Origin: Jacaranda mimosifolia
Lineage: Eukaryota; Streptophyta; Magnoliopsida; Lamiales; Bignoniaceae
Reading direction: 5' to 3'
Assembly (NCBI GenBank): GCA_018894105.1
Contig: CM032133.1
Span: 18,738,501 to 18,802,500, forward strand
Length of the DNA stretch: 64,000 nucleotides
A model generated the notes under the pieces. It did not search any database, was not told the DNA's origin, and saw only the letters and a program-made list of their open reading frames with translations. The position numbers were made by a program, and so were the translations under genes. Shown piece after piece: positions 34,688-46,944 of this stretch (position 1 is the stretch's first letter; each line of letters starts with the position of its first letter).

Positions 34688-35128
34688 ATGAACAGAACTA
34701 TCTTGGAAAGAGCTAGATGCATGCTCTTTAACGCCAAATTGTCCAAGAATTTTTGGGCAGAAGCAATTAACACTACTTGTTATTTGGTGAATAGGTCACT
34801 ATCGATTGCTTTGGACTGCAAGACACCAATGGAAATTTGGTCCGGATCTCCTGCTGATTACTCAAATATGAGAGTATTTCAGTGTCCAACCTATGCTCAT
34901 GTCCAGAATGGGAAGCTTGAGCCAAGGGCTAGGAAGTGCATATTCCTAGGCTATGCAAATGGAGTCAAGGGTTGTCGTTTATGGTGTAATGATGATAAAG
35001 GCTCCAAGGTAATTATCAGCAGGGACGTGACATTTGATGAGTCTGCAATGATGAAGAAAGTGGAGCAGGTTGGAAGTAGTCAACAGAGTGTTAAGGAAAA
35101 GGTGCAGTATGAAAGTGACACTCCATAA
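34688..35128 (+). pseudogene. Copia-2 integrase C-terminal piece (146 codons)
   Basis: It starts at MNRTILERARCMLF, just after the catalytic Glu, and continues through NFWAEAINTTCYLVNRS, the PMEIWSGSPADYSNMRVFQC block and the KCIFLGYANGVKGCRLW motif of the copia integrase C-terminus. Upstream, integrase is broken by a 1-bp loss near 34640 and stops at 34607-34660. Confidence 0.85.
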
Positions 35129-35389
35129 GTTTCAAAGGGGAAACAGAAGGTGGTAGATAAAGCTGGTGAGAGCACATTATTACCTAATCAGCATCAAGAA
35201 AATAATTCACTACAGAACTATCATTTGGCTTGCGATAGAGAGAGAAGGTAGATCTAACTACCACAGCGATTTTCATATTCAGATGTAGTTGCTTATGCTT
35301 TAAGTTCAGCCGAGGATTTTGTAGGAGACGATCCAATCTCGTACAAAGAGGCCATTTTCTGACCAGATTCTGATAAATAGGTAGCAGCT

Positions 35390-35764
35390 ATGAGTGAAGA
35401 GATAGAGTCTATACACAAGAATAGCACATGGGAGTTGTTGGTTAATGTACCTAAAGGGCAGAAGATTGTAGGTTGCAAATGGATTTACAAGAAGAAGGAA
35501 AGGATTCTTGGGGTTGAGGATTCTAGATGCAAGACGCGATTGGTTACTAAAGGTTTTACTCAGAGAGAGAGAGTTGACTTCCATAAGATGTTCACTCTAG
35601 TTGTAAAACATACTTCCATTTGTATTTTACTTGTCATAGTGGCTCTGTTTGATATGGAGCTTGAGCAGATGGATGTGAAAACAACATTTTTGTATGGTGA
35701 GTTGGAGAAACAAATCTACATGAGCCAACCAGAGGGATTCGTTGTTTATGGGAAACAAAATTAA
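35390..35764 (+). pseudogene. Copia-2 reverse transcriptase N-terminal piece (124 codons)
   Basis: Motifs are KGQKIVGCKWIYKKKE, FTQRERVDFHKMF and MELEQMDVKTTFLYGELE with the QIYMSQPEGFVV box. These are the fingers and palm start of copia reverse transcriptase; the Asp in MDVKT is the first catalytic residue. A stop follows at 35764. Confidence 0.85.
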
Positions 35765-36065
35765 GCATGTCTCTTGAAGAAGTCTTTATATAGCTTTAAG
35801 CAGTCTCCCAGGCAGTAGTAGAAAAGGTTTGATGCTTTAATTACCAAGATAGGATATACTAGAAGCATTTACGGTTGTTGTGTATATCATAAAAAATGTA
35901 GTGATAGCATTCTTATATATTTGTTGTTGTATGTTGATAATATGTTGATTGCATCTAGAAACATATATGAGATCAATGTTTTAAAGGCTCAGTTGAGTGA
36001 TGAAGGATTTAGGCAGTGCAAAGAAAATATTGGGCATGTAGATCATTCGGGACAAACACGCAGGA

Positions 36066-36770
36066 TTGTTGTACTTGTCTCAACAACATTACATTGGGAA
36101 AGTACTTAAGCGATTTGGGATGGACAATTCCAAGTCAGTTAGGACGTCACTTGCAGCTCATTTCAGGCTCTCATCAAATCTATCACCGAGTACTGAAGAG
36201 GAGATGGAACACATATCTAATGTGCCATATGCTAGTGCAGTGGGTAGCTTGATATACGCTATGGTGTGCACCAGGCTAGATACTTCATATGTATTCAGTG
36301 TTATGAGTAGGTACATGCACAAGCTAGGAAAGACTCATTGGCAGGCTGTGAAATGGATCATAAGGTATTTGAGAGGTTCTGCAGATAGATGTTTGAAGTA
36401 TAGTCAATTGAATTCTACTGCTAGAATTGTTGGCTATGTGCATGCGGATTATGCTGGAGATTTGGACAGCAGAAGGTCCATAACTGGATATGTGTTTTGT
36501 GTTTCGAGTTGTGCAGTTAGCTGGAAGGCAACTTTGCAGTCATCAATTGCATTGTCCACAACAGAAGTTGAATACATGGCTTTGGCTGAAGGCATGACGG
36601 AAGGAACTTGGCTAAAGGGGTTGTTTGAGGACATGGATATAAATTCTAATATTACTTCAATATTTTATGATAGTCAGAATGCCATACACTTGTCAAAGAA
36701 TCATGTATTTTATGAGAGAACAATGCACATTGGCATGAGGTATCACTTTGTTCGGGATATGGTGTCTTAA
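36066..36770 (+). pseudogene. Copia-2 reverse transcriptase end plus RNase H (234 codons)
   Basis: It includes LYLSQQHYIGKVLKRFGMDN, the SLIYAMVCTRLDTSYVFSV block and RNase H with YVHADYAGDLDSRRS (the family norm is YVDADY, so the first catalytic Asp is His here), the catalytic Glu in STTEVEYMALAE, and FYDSQNAIHLSKN. A TAA at 36770 cuts the C-terminus. Confidence 0.85.
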
Positions 36771-36956
36771 GGTGTCGTTTTGGTTGATAAGGTTGGGATT
36801 AAGGATAATCTAGTAGACATGTTGACTAAGACTATTCCAAGAATCAAATTCGAGCATTATTTGGATTTGATTAACATTTGCAGACTCAGATGAAGAGCCT
36901 TTTTGGGGGCAGGGACAAAGAAGAAGGATGGAGAATTTCAAGTCAAGGTGGAAAAT

Positions 36957-37422
36957 TGTAGATTTTGCCTTGAAATTTGAGCTACAAATTGCAAGAAATG
37001 GAAGAAATGGTGTCAAACAGTAGGCGTGGAAACTAGGCAAGTATTCAGCTGCAGGCACCAAAAGCCAGCATCGCGGCGCCCCGCACAGGCCCATGGCTTG
37101 CTTGGTTATTGTTTGGGTATTTAAATCCCGTTTTCTTCAGGTTGAAGAGAACAAACAAGAGATGAACCCTAGATGATAAATTCTATACTTCTTTTGAGAT
37201 AGTTTCTTGCGACGGAGTTTAGAACGGGGGTGTTGGGTATTCTCGTGAGATTTGTAGGATTCAATTTGTACTTGTTACCTTGATTTGGAATCAATAAAAT
37301 TCTTTTCTTTATCAGGTAGAGTTAGACACATCGCTGAACCACGTTAAATGTTGTTATCAATTTCATCAAATTACTTTACTACTATATTCAAAGTTAGGAT
37401 TTGATCTTTTTGGATTTCAACA
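36957..37422 (+). repeat. Copia-2 3' LTR (466 bp)
   Basis: It begins TGTAGATTTTGCC after the purine tract AAGGTGGAAAAT and ends GGATTTCAACA. It lacks the extra U3 repeat copy of the 5' LTR, which accounts for most of the length difference. Confidence 0.9.
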
Positions 37423-37427
37423 TTATC

Positions 37428-38911
37428 AATCTTGAGTTTTAGGAATTTTTACTAGGCAACTCTCAATAATCCTAATGTTTTGTTGTAATTTTAGGTTCTA
37501 AAAATTTTAGTATCATTGATTTGATCGTTAACTTTGACCTTAAAATATCAACTCAATCCACATAACTTGAACAATCATTGCTGAATTCACGATAGTGTCA
37601 AGCGCAAGTATACCATTACAAGAACTTCCGCATCAAAATAAAAAACTTAATTAGTACAATATCTAGGACGACTTTCCATCAAGACATAAATATCACTTAC
37701 ATTTACAAATGACTAATTTGATTCATTATTTGACCAATTCTGAATTCAACTAAGATGTCGTCAGCTAGATTCCTCCTAACCAAGTGGTGTCTTGACGGTC
37801 ACAATTGAACCATTCTTACTAAGTTATCAAAATTTTAGCTTTTAGGATATTCACAATCACTTGTGTAATAATCATTTAACAATTAATCCACAAATAGTGG
37901 TCAAATCTTAGATCTCTTTCTCGATAGGATAGAGTTAGGTTTTTGATATAAAACGAACATTAAGTTAGAAGTCGTTAGAATGATTTCAAGAAAATCCTTC
38001 AATATAAATTAATTTAGTATGAGTTGAAAAGTAATACTATAATTTTAAAAACACAAAACGAAAACATATTTTTGTCATTTAATAATTGAAGTATTTGTAC
38101 TAGGCAACTGATGTAGCTCCTGTCATATGAAGCTTTAGAGGATTGTTAAAAAATAACAGTTGTAGCCAATGGACAACCGAGGTTTCAGGTTGTGCTCCAA
38201 ATTTGAAGCAGGTTGAGTCGAGTCGAGTCAGATTCATGAAAAATAGATACGCTCCACACTGCAAGGGTGCTGATTAAATTGGACGAGGTTAAACATGTTC
38301 ATTTAAGCTTGGAACCCATCCCCATCAATATAAATAATAATTGTAGTTCTTTAAGACTATGAACGCTAATCCTACGGTCTCTTCTCTTTTGATATTGTGA
38401 ATTTTAATTACGGACCTTCTCCAAACTCCACAAATTCAAGTAATTTTTGGCATTATATATTTTGCTCTTAGTTGCTTTTTATTCTTCTTTTGTCTCCATA
38501 TATTAATATATATTTAAATGAGAAATTAATGTGCAGAATTTGAACATTCATCAATGATATATAATCATGCATCCGATGAAGGTTTTTATAAATTGATAAT
38601 CCAATTATTATTTTTGAGAAATACTAATAAATGACAAGGTCCGTTAGATCTTAAATTTACTGATAAACAGTAAACATTTATAACTTGTGAGAAGTATCCT
38701 AGAACTATGAGCTACAATTCAAAATTGGAACAAAAATATTTATGCTAATTATTACACCTTTTCAAAACAACAAAATTATCAACTCTTTTCTTCTAATTTT
38801 CATAATTATCAGCACCTGTCTTTTGAAAATGTAATATTTACCAAATTGCGCGTGTCGTTATTGTTAAGGCTTTGAATGGAAAACAACGATGCACGTACGT
38901 CAGCGAAAAAT
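37428..38911. other. Region without a recognised gene
   Basis: Intergenic DNA that is less AT-biased at 37550-38340. No coding motif was recognised. Part of it could be old LTR or non-coding transposon DNA, but no paired ends were seen. Confidence 0.5.
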
Positions 38912-38915
38912 TTAA

Positions 38916-40464
38916 GGGCCTGTTCTTCTATGTTTTGGTCATTTTCTAAAAATTTTTTTAGGAGAATGAATTTTTGGGAGAAAATTTGAAGAATGTATCA
39001 TGTGTTTCTTTTTGTTTTAGGAAAATATGAAAAATGATTTGGGAATGAGTTGTTTGTTTCTTAGTGTTTTGAGGAGAGACAAATTTTATTGTAGATGTTA
39101 AATCAGTTACTTTTTTGTTGGGTTTGTAGGGTGAAAGTGATTTTTTTTTTATATATTATATGTACGTATTTTTATAGTTGGATGATGTGTGTATGCGTGT
39201 ATATATATATATATATATATATGTAGTGGTTGAAATATGAGTGTAATTAATTTAATTGGTTATTTATTTTGAAATTTATATTTTTATAAATTTAATATTA
39301 GTAAATGATGTATTATTTGGTTATATTAATAAATATTAAACATTCATGAAATCATAATTATATATTAATTGTAAACTAACTACTATTTATTAATTAAAAA
39401 TAATTATTAAACTATTTATTACTTACAATTTATGTATAAATAAAACCTAGTTATTTATTAAAATAAATAATTTTTTAATAATTTATATATATAAGACTTA
39501 ATAACAATTCATCAAATTAAAAAAATAAATAATATTATATTATATGAAATTACATCATCTTAAATTATTTATTAAATAAATAAACATAATATTTAATTAT
39601 ACATAAAATATGAAACATAATTAATATATAAATAAAAATTTATTTAAATAAATTAATTTAATACATTATTTAATTATTTTAACACATTATTTAATTAATA
39701 CGTTATTTAGTAAATGAATTACTTAGTAATAATCAAATAATTTTACTTAAATTTAATTAATTCTCTCCACAATTACTTTAAGCATATCAATATTAATTTA
39801 TTAAACTTAATAGATTATTACATAAGTATCACCCTATAATCAAATTTTTTATTATGATTTTAAATAAATGTGAAGATTAATATTTAATGAAGAATATTTT
39901 TTGAAAAAGATTAATTTATTTATTATATCGAATTAAAACATCTTAAGTTATTTATTAAATGAATAAATATAATTTTAATTAATACATTAAATATTAAATA
40001 TAACTAATACATTATTTAATTAATAAGTAAATTTAATTAATTTAATATGTTATTCAATAAATAAATTATTTAGTAATAATATAAATAATATTTAATTAAA
40101 TTTAATTCATTTTTTGATAATTAATTTAATTAAATTTGTAAACATAAGTTTTAGAATTTTTTTACCTAGTATATTTATATATATATATGTAAGTATGTAT
40201 GTGTGTACATACATATATATATATATATATATATGAATGAGTGAAATGGGAGAGTGATAAATGAATGAGTGATGTGAAAGGTAAAGTGAGAAAAGTGAGG
40301 AGGTAGGTGTGATTTTTAGGGTATAGGAGTTTTTGGATGAATTGGGAGGGATTTTTTTGGTATAAAATTTGAGGATTTTGGGGAAAAGATTAGAGAATAT
40401 GCTTTTATTTTGAAATTTTTTGGGGGGTTGGAAAATTTTTTGGGAAAATGTAGAAGAACATGGC
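38916..40464. mobile_element. PIF/Harbinger-like non-autonomous element, 1.55 kb
   Basis: The left end GGGCCTGTTCTTCTATGTTT and the right end read backwards GCCATGTTCTTCTACATTTT are inverted copies of about 45 bp. TTAA flanks both sides (38912-38915 and 40465-40468), consistent with a TTA/TAA-type target. The interior (39200-40150) is almost pure A/T built of diverged ATTATTTAATTAATAAAT motifs. No transposase is visible. It shares an interior block (GTAGATGTTAAATCAG with TTTTTTGTTGGG) with the elements at 29196 and 58914. Confidence 0.75.
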
Positions 40465-40468
40465 TTAA

Positions 40469-41319
40469 GTAATTTTTTTACTCCTAATTCAATGATCGTT
40501 ATAATTTATTAATTAAATTCCCTCGGTAGGATTTTAATGCTTGAATGGGGTACAAATATAATGTATTCATAATTAAAAAACGAAGATATAACAAAATATT
40601 GTTTTTGAGATTATAGCCGTTGGAAAAAAATAATAGTCTTGTGCAAGTTACATGCCTGTGACAATACATACATAATGAAAGTGAAGAAAAAAAATAATTT
40701 CCAAAGGAATCATAATACTAATGAAATTGGGCTATATATATCTGGTGCACATATTATTAGCACTAGAGAATGATGTTAGCGATCTTATTTGTTTGTTTGG
40801 TTTTTTTTATTTTTTATATTTAAACAAGCATTTTTGCCTTTACCTAGTAGTATAACTCTTTTAACATTATTGAACACTAAAATTATCCTTTTAATTTCCT
40901 TTGCTGCTTTCTCACATTAATAGATATTATATTTTCAAAATTTATGTTTAATATGTTATTATTTGATTTGTTCCATAATCTTTTTTAAGCACTTTTTTCT
41001 AATACTGTAACATTAAAATATGAAAAGGAGATTATTTTCAAAGATAATGAAAAATAAAATTTCCCCTTTTTTGTTTATTTTTCTATTTTTCCATTTCATT
41101 TGTTTATTTATTTATTTTTTCCCCTTTCCATTCATGACTTTCCTTCTATTTCTATACGACGGCCAACAGAGGGAAGAAGGCGCATCAACTGCAGAGAGAG
41201 ATGAAAAATAGATTTTATATTAAATGAATAATATAAAATAAAATAAAATTATATTTTAAAACTTTTATCTAAAATTCTATATCGTATCAAATTATCTTCA
41301 CAATTTTAAATCCAAAATA
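40469..41319. other. Region without a recognised gene
   Basis: AT-rich intergenic DNA. The open frame at 41020-41211 (plus) is Phe-rich low-complexity translation and is not considered a gene. Confidence 0.5.
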
Positions 41320-41675
41320 GACAATATTTGATTAAATTAATTATCTTATAAGCTCATATTGTTATATATAAGATGCCTCTCGAGTTTATAAAATGTCAGA
41401 TATTATTTTAAAAATAAGCTCTTGAATTGTTTGGATAAAATAAAATTTTAGAATTTATAAAATGTCAGTAATGAGAGTTTTATGACTAACATTGTTAAAA
41501 TTATAAGAATTTGTTAAAATCTTAAAAATAAGTTAGAAATTCATTAATTTCTTTTAAAAAACTTATAAAACCCTAATATTTTATTTTGGAATCATATAAT
41601 TTTTTTTAATAAACATATTATTATACACTTTGTAATGTATTTTAAATTTTAAAATATTTTATAAAATATTTGGAA
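41320..41675. mobile_element. Decayed Tourist-like MITE copy
   Basis: The body contains the family motifs (ATCTTATAAGCTC, AAAATAAGCTCTTGAATTGT, TTTGGATAAAATAAAATTTT, AATTTGTTAAAATCTTAAAAA) in the same order as the copies at 9704 and 18428. The terminal GGGTGTTTGG is not preserved, so the ends are approximate. Confidence 0.6.
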
Positions 41676-42165
41676 AAGATTATAACTTCATTATATGTGA
41701 TTTGGTTTGACTGTAGAAATGCAAGATATGATTGCATGACATGAGAGGGGAACAAACGCAATGATATAAAGGGAAAGGAAGGGATTAAAGTTTCTCTGCC
41801 TTTGCATGATATATCATCACCCGCCGCACATGTAACGGAAATCATTCAGTTTGGTCTATCATCATCATTACCAATTTACCATTAATTATTATCATGTTTT
41901 CCATTTAATTTCCTCTTTTTACTTCCATCTATCAAAAGCATGTCGGTCAAAGATATCCAATTAATTATGTTGTTAACTATAGTACTGCCAGAAATTCGTA
42001 CGTAATCCATAATCTCTATTTTGGGTTCACCACTTGTGCAATACTGTTAGAAAACAACTTTTACAATCATATATTTTTATTTATAATTGTTGAATGTATT
42101 GTCAATATGATTCTTTGATTCAAAAATTAACTGTTCAACTTATGAAGCTTATTGCACGCAGCTAC

Positions 42166-42530
42166 CTCAAGCTAACCATTTATACAGTATTTTTCGCTGC
42201 CAAATATATAAATGAATAAAGTTGTGCATTTGCTAACAGTTATTAGCCTAATGATAAGTATTTAATCCTAATAATTGGTATCGATAGCGAAGTTGTGGGT
42301 TCAAGACCTTAGGCTAGTGTTGGGGGTAATATTTATTGTCAGCATCATTCTTTGACGTGGGGTTAACCGCCAAATCCATGGTGCTTATAGGGCACTGTCA
42401 CCTCAAGTTGACTGTAGCCTTATATGGTGCTTTATGCTGCCAAATGTATAAAAAAATAAAGTTGCTCCTTTACTACTAACAACTATAACTTTTGGCCTAT
42501 TGGTGAGTGCTTGATTCTAACAATGATGTT
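42166..42530 (+). repeat. SINE-like repeat with RNA polymerase III box motifs, partly duplicated
   Basis: TTAGCCTAATGATAAGTATT (near 42241) resembles box A and GTGGGTTCAAGACC (near 42296) resembles box B, about 40 bp apart, as in tRNA-derived SINEs. A stretch GCTGCCAAATRTATAAA...AATAAAGTTG ending in the next box A-like TTGGCCTATTGGTGAGTGCTT is repeated (42188-42285 and 42448-42525), about 250 bp apart. This suggests a tandem or repeated insertion. The family is not identified. Confidence 0.5.
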
Positions 42531-44199
42531 TCTTTTTAATCAGCTAGCTCGTTTTATTGAGATTTAATTATTTTTGTGAGATATGTTGTTTAATGTATCA
42601 TTCTCATTTTCTATGATCCTCATATTATTGGGGTTTCATGTTTATTATATCATAATTTTTTAAGAAATTTATAGCATCAGTTATGTATTGATCGTAGTCA
42701 ATACTCTAATTTTTTATAATATTAGTGTATGCTTTATTGTTTAATTTTATTAATTTAAAGTTTCTGATGAAGTTATTATATTGATTTACATAAGTTTGAT
42801 CAGATTATTTAATTAAGCATAAATCATATGGAGCATCCTTAATTAACAACCTAAAGCCATAATGGTGGCTTTGTTATCAAGAGAGAGAATAAATAGTACA
42901 TGGTTGGTGTGGAAAATTAGGTTCGAATTTTTCACCAGACCCATTTGATATCAATTTGAGTGAAATATAATTTTTTATTTGTTTGGTATAGTCATTATTG
43001 AATTGAGACTTTTATGGAACGAAAAAAAAAACTTATAGTTCTTTCTGTCCCACTAATCTCTTTTAAATCTTTTTTCATAAAATGTCACAAAGATTCATGG
43101 AGTTTATGTTAATGGTAATAGTTTTAGTAGTTATTCATCAGGGAAAGCAATATTATTTGAATTGGGCTTTCCAAAGATTGGGCTCGGGCATCTTCCGAGC
43201 TCAAGAAGAGATTTGGGCTCCGATGGGGGTGATACCGTAATAGGGGTTGGGCTGTCCAAAAAAGTGGATTCATTAACTTAAGGGATTAAAATATAAGGTT
43301 TAATTTTTAAATATTTGTCTAATTAATTATTAAAACTAATATAAAGTTTTTAAAATTTTATATTATTTTATGTTACTCAAAATTATATAATCATCTAATG
43401 CAAGCACTAATAAACAGTTTTATATGTTTAATATTTTATAGAATTTTTTAGTAATTCTTTGAGTACTTTAAATTACAAAATGTGTAAAATAATCTTGACC
43501 CACGACTGTTGCGTGATATTGCAATCAAACTGAAGCTGCTTCAATCCCACAACCATTCCAACAAACCATGCTTGTAAGTGAGCTTAATTTCTGACGTACA
43601 TGCATTGATAATTTAATTGTCTTAGAGCTCGTTTGGTTATGTGTTCATTATTAATTTTTATTTTTATTATTTTTAAAATTTGAAAAGATAGCTAGAAAAA
43701 ATAAATTGAAAATGAGTTTGCATTTGAATATGTTGTTTGAAAAGTAATGACCGTATAGGATTTAATAGGTTGTTGTTGGTGGACAGAGATAATATTAATG
43801 AAAATAAAGGAAATAAATATACACACACACACACACACACATATGTTATTGAGAGAAGATATATAAGTTACTAGAGAAAGTGTTTTGAGTTAAAATGAGT
43901 CACAATTTTGAGAAAAATGGTAAAAACTTATTGAAAAAACAAATAAAATGTGTTTTCTTTTTAGGGCATTTCACTTTTCTGTGCGCTGTGATTGTATTTG
44001 TATGAAAAATCAGTTTGCTAGAAATGGAAAAGATACAACAATAAAAGTGTCCAATCCCATATTCAGAGAACATCACGACTTTAATTTTGACAGAAGGAAA
44101 ACTAGCTAGTACGCGCAGCTTTTGCTATGTGTCCGTTGGTGTTGGTTAAGGACTCTCACATTTGGCTATTTCCTTTCCTACCATATATTAATTCCCACA
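42531..44199. other. Region without a recognised gene; AC microsatellite
   Basis: AT-rich DNA with an (AC)n microsatellite at 43820-43841. A GCTCGTTTGGTTATG sequence at about 43627 looks like one MITE terminus without a clear partner. A tRNA-like GGTTCGAATTTTTCACC at 42921 stands alone. No gene was seen. Confidence 0.5.
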
Positions 44200-45370
44200 A
44201 TATGTTTGGTTCAAGAATTTAAGCGAGGAAAAGGGGAAAAAAAAAGTTATAAAAAATATTTTTAATTATTTGATTGGTAAGAAAAATACTGAAAAAAGAA
44301 AGCTAGAGGAATAATATATTGTTTTTGTGGAAAATAAATTTCCTCAGGTGAGGAAAATGAGAAAATTATTTAGCCTATCTAGGGCTCTAAATGGATATTC
44401 AAAAATTCGTTTACCGTTTGCATTTGTATCCCTTTATATAAAATTTATCTGCATTCGTTTAAAGCGGATATTATCCGTATTCAATTAGTACATATCCAAT
44501 TATAAATGGATACAAATATGGTAAATGTGTATCCGATTCGTTTAATATTCATTCCGAATATGTATTTATTAAATAATATATTATTTGTATTTTTTAATAA
44601 AAATCTCATAATCCATATATATATATATATTATAATTGAAGAATTGGAAAGAAAAAAGAATAAATTAAAAAAATTATTGTAATATAGAGAAAAAAAATTG
44701 AAGAATAAAGTTAATCAACATAATTATTGTTGGTTGACTTTATAATTAATATACTCTAATGCCATTATTATTGTTAATAAGTACTAATGATCAATTATAA
44801 TATCAATTATTAAGTAGAAAATTATGCTATTTGTTTGATTGCTTTATTTTCAATGAAATTATATAGTTCTTTCTATTAATTAAAATATATATTTGTTATA
44901 AATTCATAATTTCATGTACTTGGATATTTGTAAATAGATATCTAAATAATTATCATCGAATATGAATATAAAAAAATAATTTGAATTCAGATAAGTTTAA
45001 TAAAATATGAATAAATGTGAATAATTATAATCGAATACGAATATATCTGAATTCGACCGATATCCGACGGATACGAATTCGGATATCATTTTTAAATATC
45101 CATCTAATCCGTATCCGTATTCGAATATTCGAAAAGTTAAACGGATACGAATATAAAAACACCACATCCGATCCGTTTAATATCCGTTTACACCCCTAAG
45201 CCTATCTCCCCTTCTCTTTCTCCGACCCATTTATTACCCATCTTCTTTCTATTTTTTTCCTTCATAGTTTTTTTAATAACCAAACAAACTTGAAATTTTA
45301 TATTTCTTTGATTTCATTTCTCTTTTTCCTAATTTTTTCCCCTCATCAAATTCCTTAAACCAAACATAGT
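44200..45370. mobile_element. MITE split by a hAT-type insertion
   Basis: The left end TATGTTTGGTTCAAGAATTT and the right end read backwards CTATGTTTGGTTTAAGGAAT are inverted copies, followed on both sides by GAGGRGAAAA-type sequence. Without the insertion at 44380-45198 the element is about 350 bp. No target duplication could be fixed. It has no coding capacity. Confidence 0.65.
44380..45198. mobile_element. hAT-type non-autonomous element, 819 bp
   Basis: The ends are TAGGGCTCTAAATGGATAT and, read from the right, TAGGGGTGTAAACGGATAT. A perfect 8-bp duplication AGCCTATC flanks it (44372-44379 and 45199-45206), the hAT signature. Inside, GGATACGAATAT- and ATATCCG-type motifs occur many times in both orientations, mostly within 150 bp of each end. 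No transposase frame is present. It is nested in the MITE at 44200-45370. Confidence 0.85.
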
Positions 45371-46531
45371 ATTAGGGAAGAAACCTGACCAGTTCATTTA
45401 TTTTTTTTTCTCTTTAATTTTTGGCATAATTATTAATACTTTTTTTTTTTTTTTTGTGCCTATTGTGCTAACCTCTAATATAAGATACATCTTAAAAGGC
45501 TAAAATCCTAAAACATTCAAATAAATTTACAAGATAAAAGCCCCAAATCAAATTTAATATTCTAATCTTTAAATTCGGCAAAAAGGTAGAAACCCTAAGT
45601 TCCTTACTCAATCCATGTGCACTTGGTCGTCTCTTCCAAAAAATTCTAGCTTATGAAGTTGAATAATATAATTTAGGCTCTTTATGTTTTATGTTCGATA
45701 TTTTATTAATTTTTAAATAATATATAAAATATACAATATATATTACATAATTATAATGTTTTGGTTCAATTGGGATTCAATTACGATCCGAACAACTGTT
45801 GAATCAGTGAATCGTGAACATATAAGTTTTTCGCTTCAATAAATAGTCCAATTTTTCGAACACTATACTTGCATAATACAAAAGTATGTAGGATTAAAAA
45901 CTTAGAAAAACACGAAAGCATGTCAAGATTGGAAAGATTTCTCAAGTTAGGTTGGTCGATGCCAATATACTATCCTTAAGTTGGTTAAAAAAAAAAAAAT
46001 TTGAATGAAAGAGTGGAGCTCTAATCCTATCTAGGTTGCATGTGGAGACATGTGGAACGAGATTTATTTGGTTCCTCAACCAATCAAATTTTCTATTGCA
46101 GTAACACAGATTTTTCCATTTCCCTTATATTCTACCTTAAACTTCCTTAATTTGCTAGACATATAGATGCCCAAATTTAACATGAAAGTGGTGTATATAT
46201 GCTATGCTGCACCAAACTAGAAGTTGATGTATTGAGAGAGAAGCGAATGGCACATAATTACATTATGTCAACTAGAAACAGATCAACAATTACGAATCTA
46301 TTGTTTACAAACACACACACAAGACGTACCAAATAACACCAAAGGTTGAATTTAGCATAGAAAAAAATAAGAAAATAAACAAACAGAGCACTTGGAGCAG
46401 GGAAATGGATCAATAGTTGTTCTACTGGAGATGACAACTAAGTAACTGACAACTGGTGGAGCCTTTATCATTTCTTGGGAAATTATTTTTAAGAAAAGCT
46501 ACATGGCATTGTTGTACACTACTCAGACAAC
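45371..46531. other. Region without a recognised gene
   Basis: AT-rich intergenic DNA with a poly-T run (45439-45455) and a poly-A run near 45988. No coding motif was seen. Confidence 0.5.
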
Positions 46532-46893
46532 ACAATAGAAAAAATAAACAGATGCGAAATAATAAAAGATAAAATACAAGGCACAAAATATATAATAATA
46601 TTATTATTAATATAACAAAGTGTATATAAACATATACAAGCAGGCACACTTTACAGGTATAGCAGTCACACCTCACAATACTTAAGAGCTCTCAATTTTT
46701 TATCACAATACAACAATAGCTTAACTCCTATTTATAGATTGACAACTGTCATCATTCACCAACCTTAGAGGCCGGTGTTTACTTTTCTAATACAAACATC
46801 ATGTGCCAAAATTAAAAGAAGATTCTGGCAACATAAACTTTTTGAGGTGCGGCAAAGTTTCGAGAGAGAGAGAGTCAGTGCATTTTATTAACA
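46532..46893 (-). repeat. Copia-4 3' LTR (about 362 bp)
   Basis: On the plus strand it ends CATTTTATTAACA, immediately before the complement of the polypurine tract (CCTCCTCAACGACTG). It matches 51077-51436 throughout, with scattered changes. The outer boundary is approximate. Confidence 0.85.
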
Positions 46894-46944
46894 CCTCCTC
46901 AACGACTGCTCTCTCTTATGATATTTCTTTATATCGATTTCGCC

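Larger units (their letters stand above)
33394..36893 (+). pseudogene. Copia-2 gag-pol polyprotein pseudogene
   Basis: It starts at an ATG encoding MSAMKYE and ends at TGA after NICRLR. An early stop replaces a Gln codon near 33484 (CAATAAG). After the deletion junction at 34374/34375 the frame is lost and resumes in pieces: integrase 34688-35128, reverse transcriptase 35390-35764, then reverse transcriptase end plus RNase H 36066-36770. The catalytic YVDD is changed to YVDN (near 35933). A final stop at 36770 cuts the last RNase H segment. The element could not supply its own enzymes. Confidence 0.9.
32857..37422 (+). mobile_element. Copia-2: Ty1/copia LTR retrotransposon related to Copia-1/3, inactive
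   Basis: LTRs lie at 32857-33365 and 36957-37422, flanked by TTGTC (32852-32856) and TTATC (37423-37427), a 5-bp target duplication with one change. The primer site is well preserved. Gag and pol are clearly of the same clade as Copia-1 and Copia-3. The U3 part of its LTR is different, however, and only R-U5 and the extreme ends match. A 445-bp internal deletion removes the end of protease and the start of integrase. Confidence 0.92.

Noticed and set aside
42921..42940. GGTTCGAATTTTTCACC as a possible box B of a tRNA gene or SINE
   Set aside because: No box A at the right distance with good match and no foldable tRNA. Kept only as a remark.
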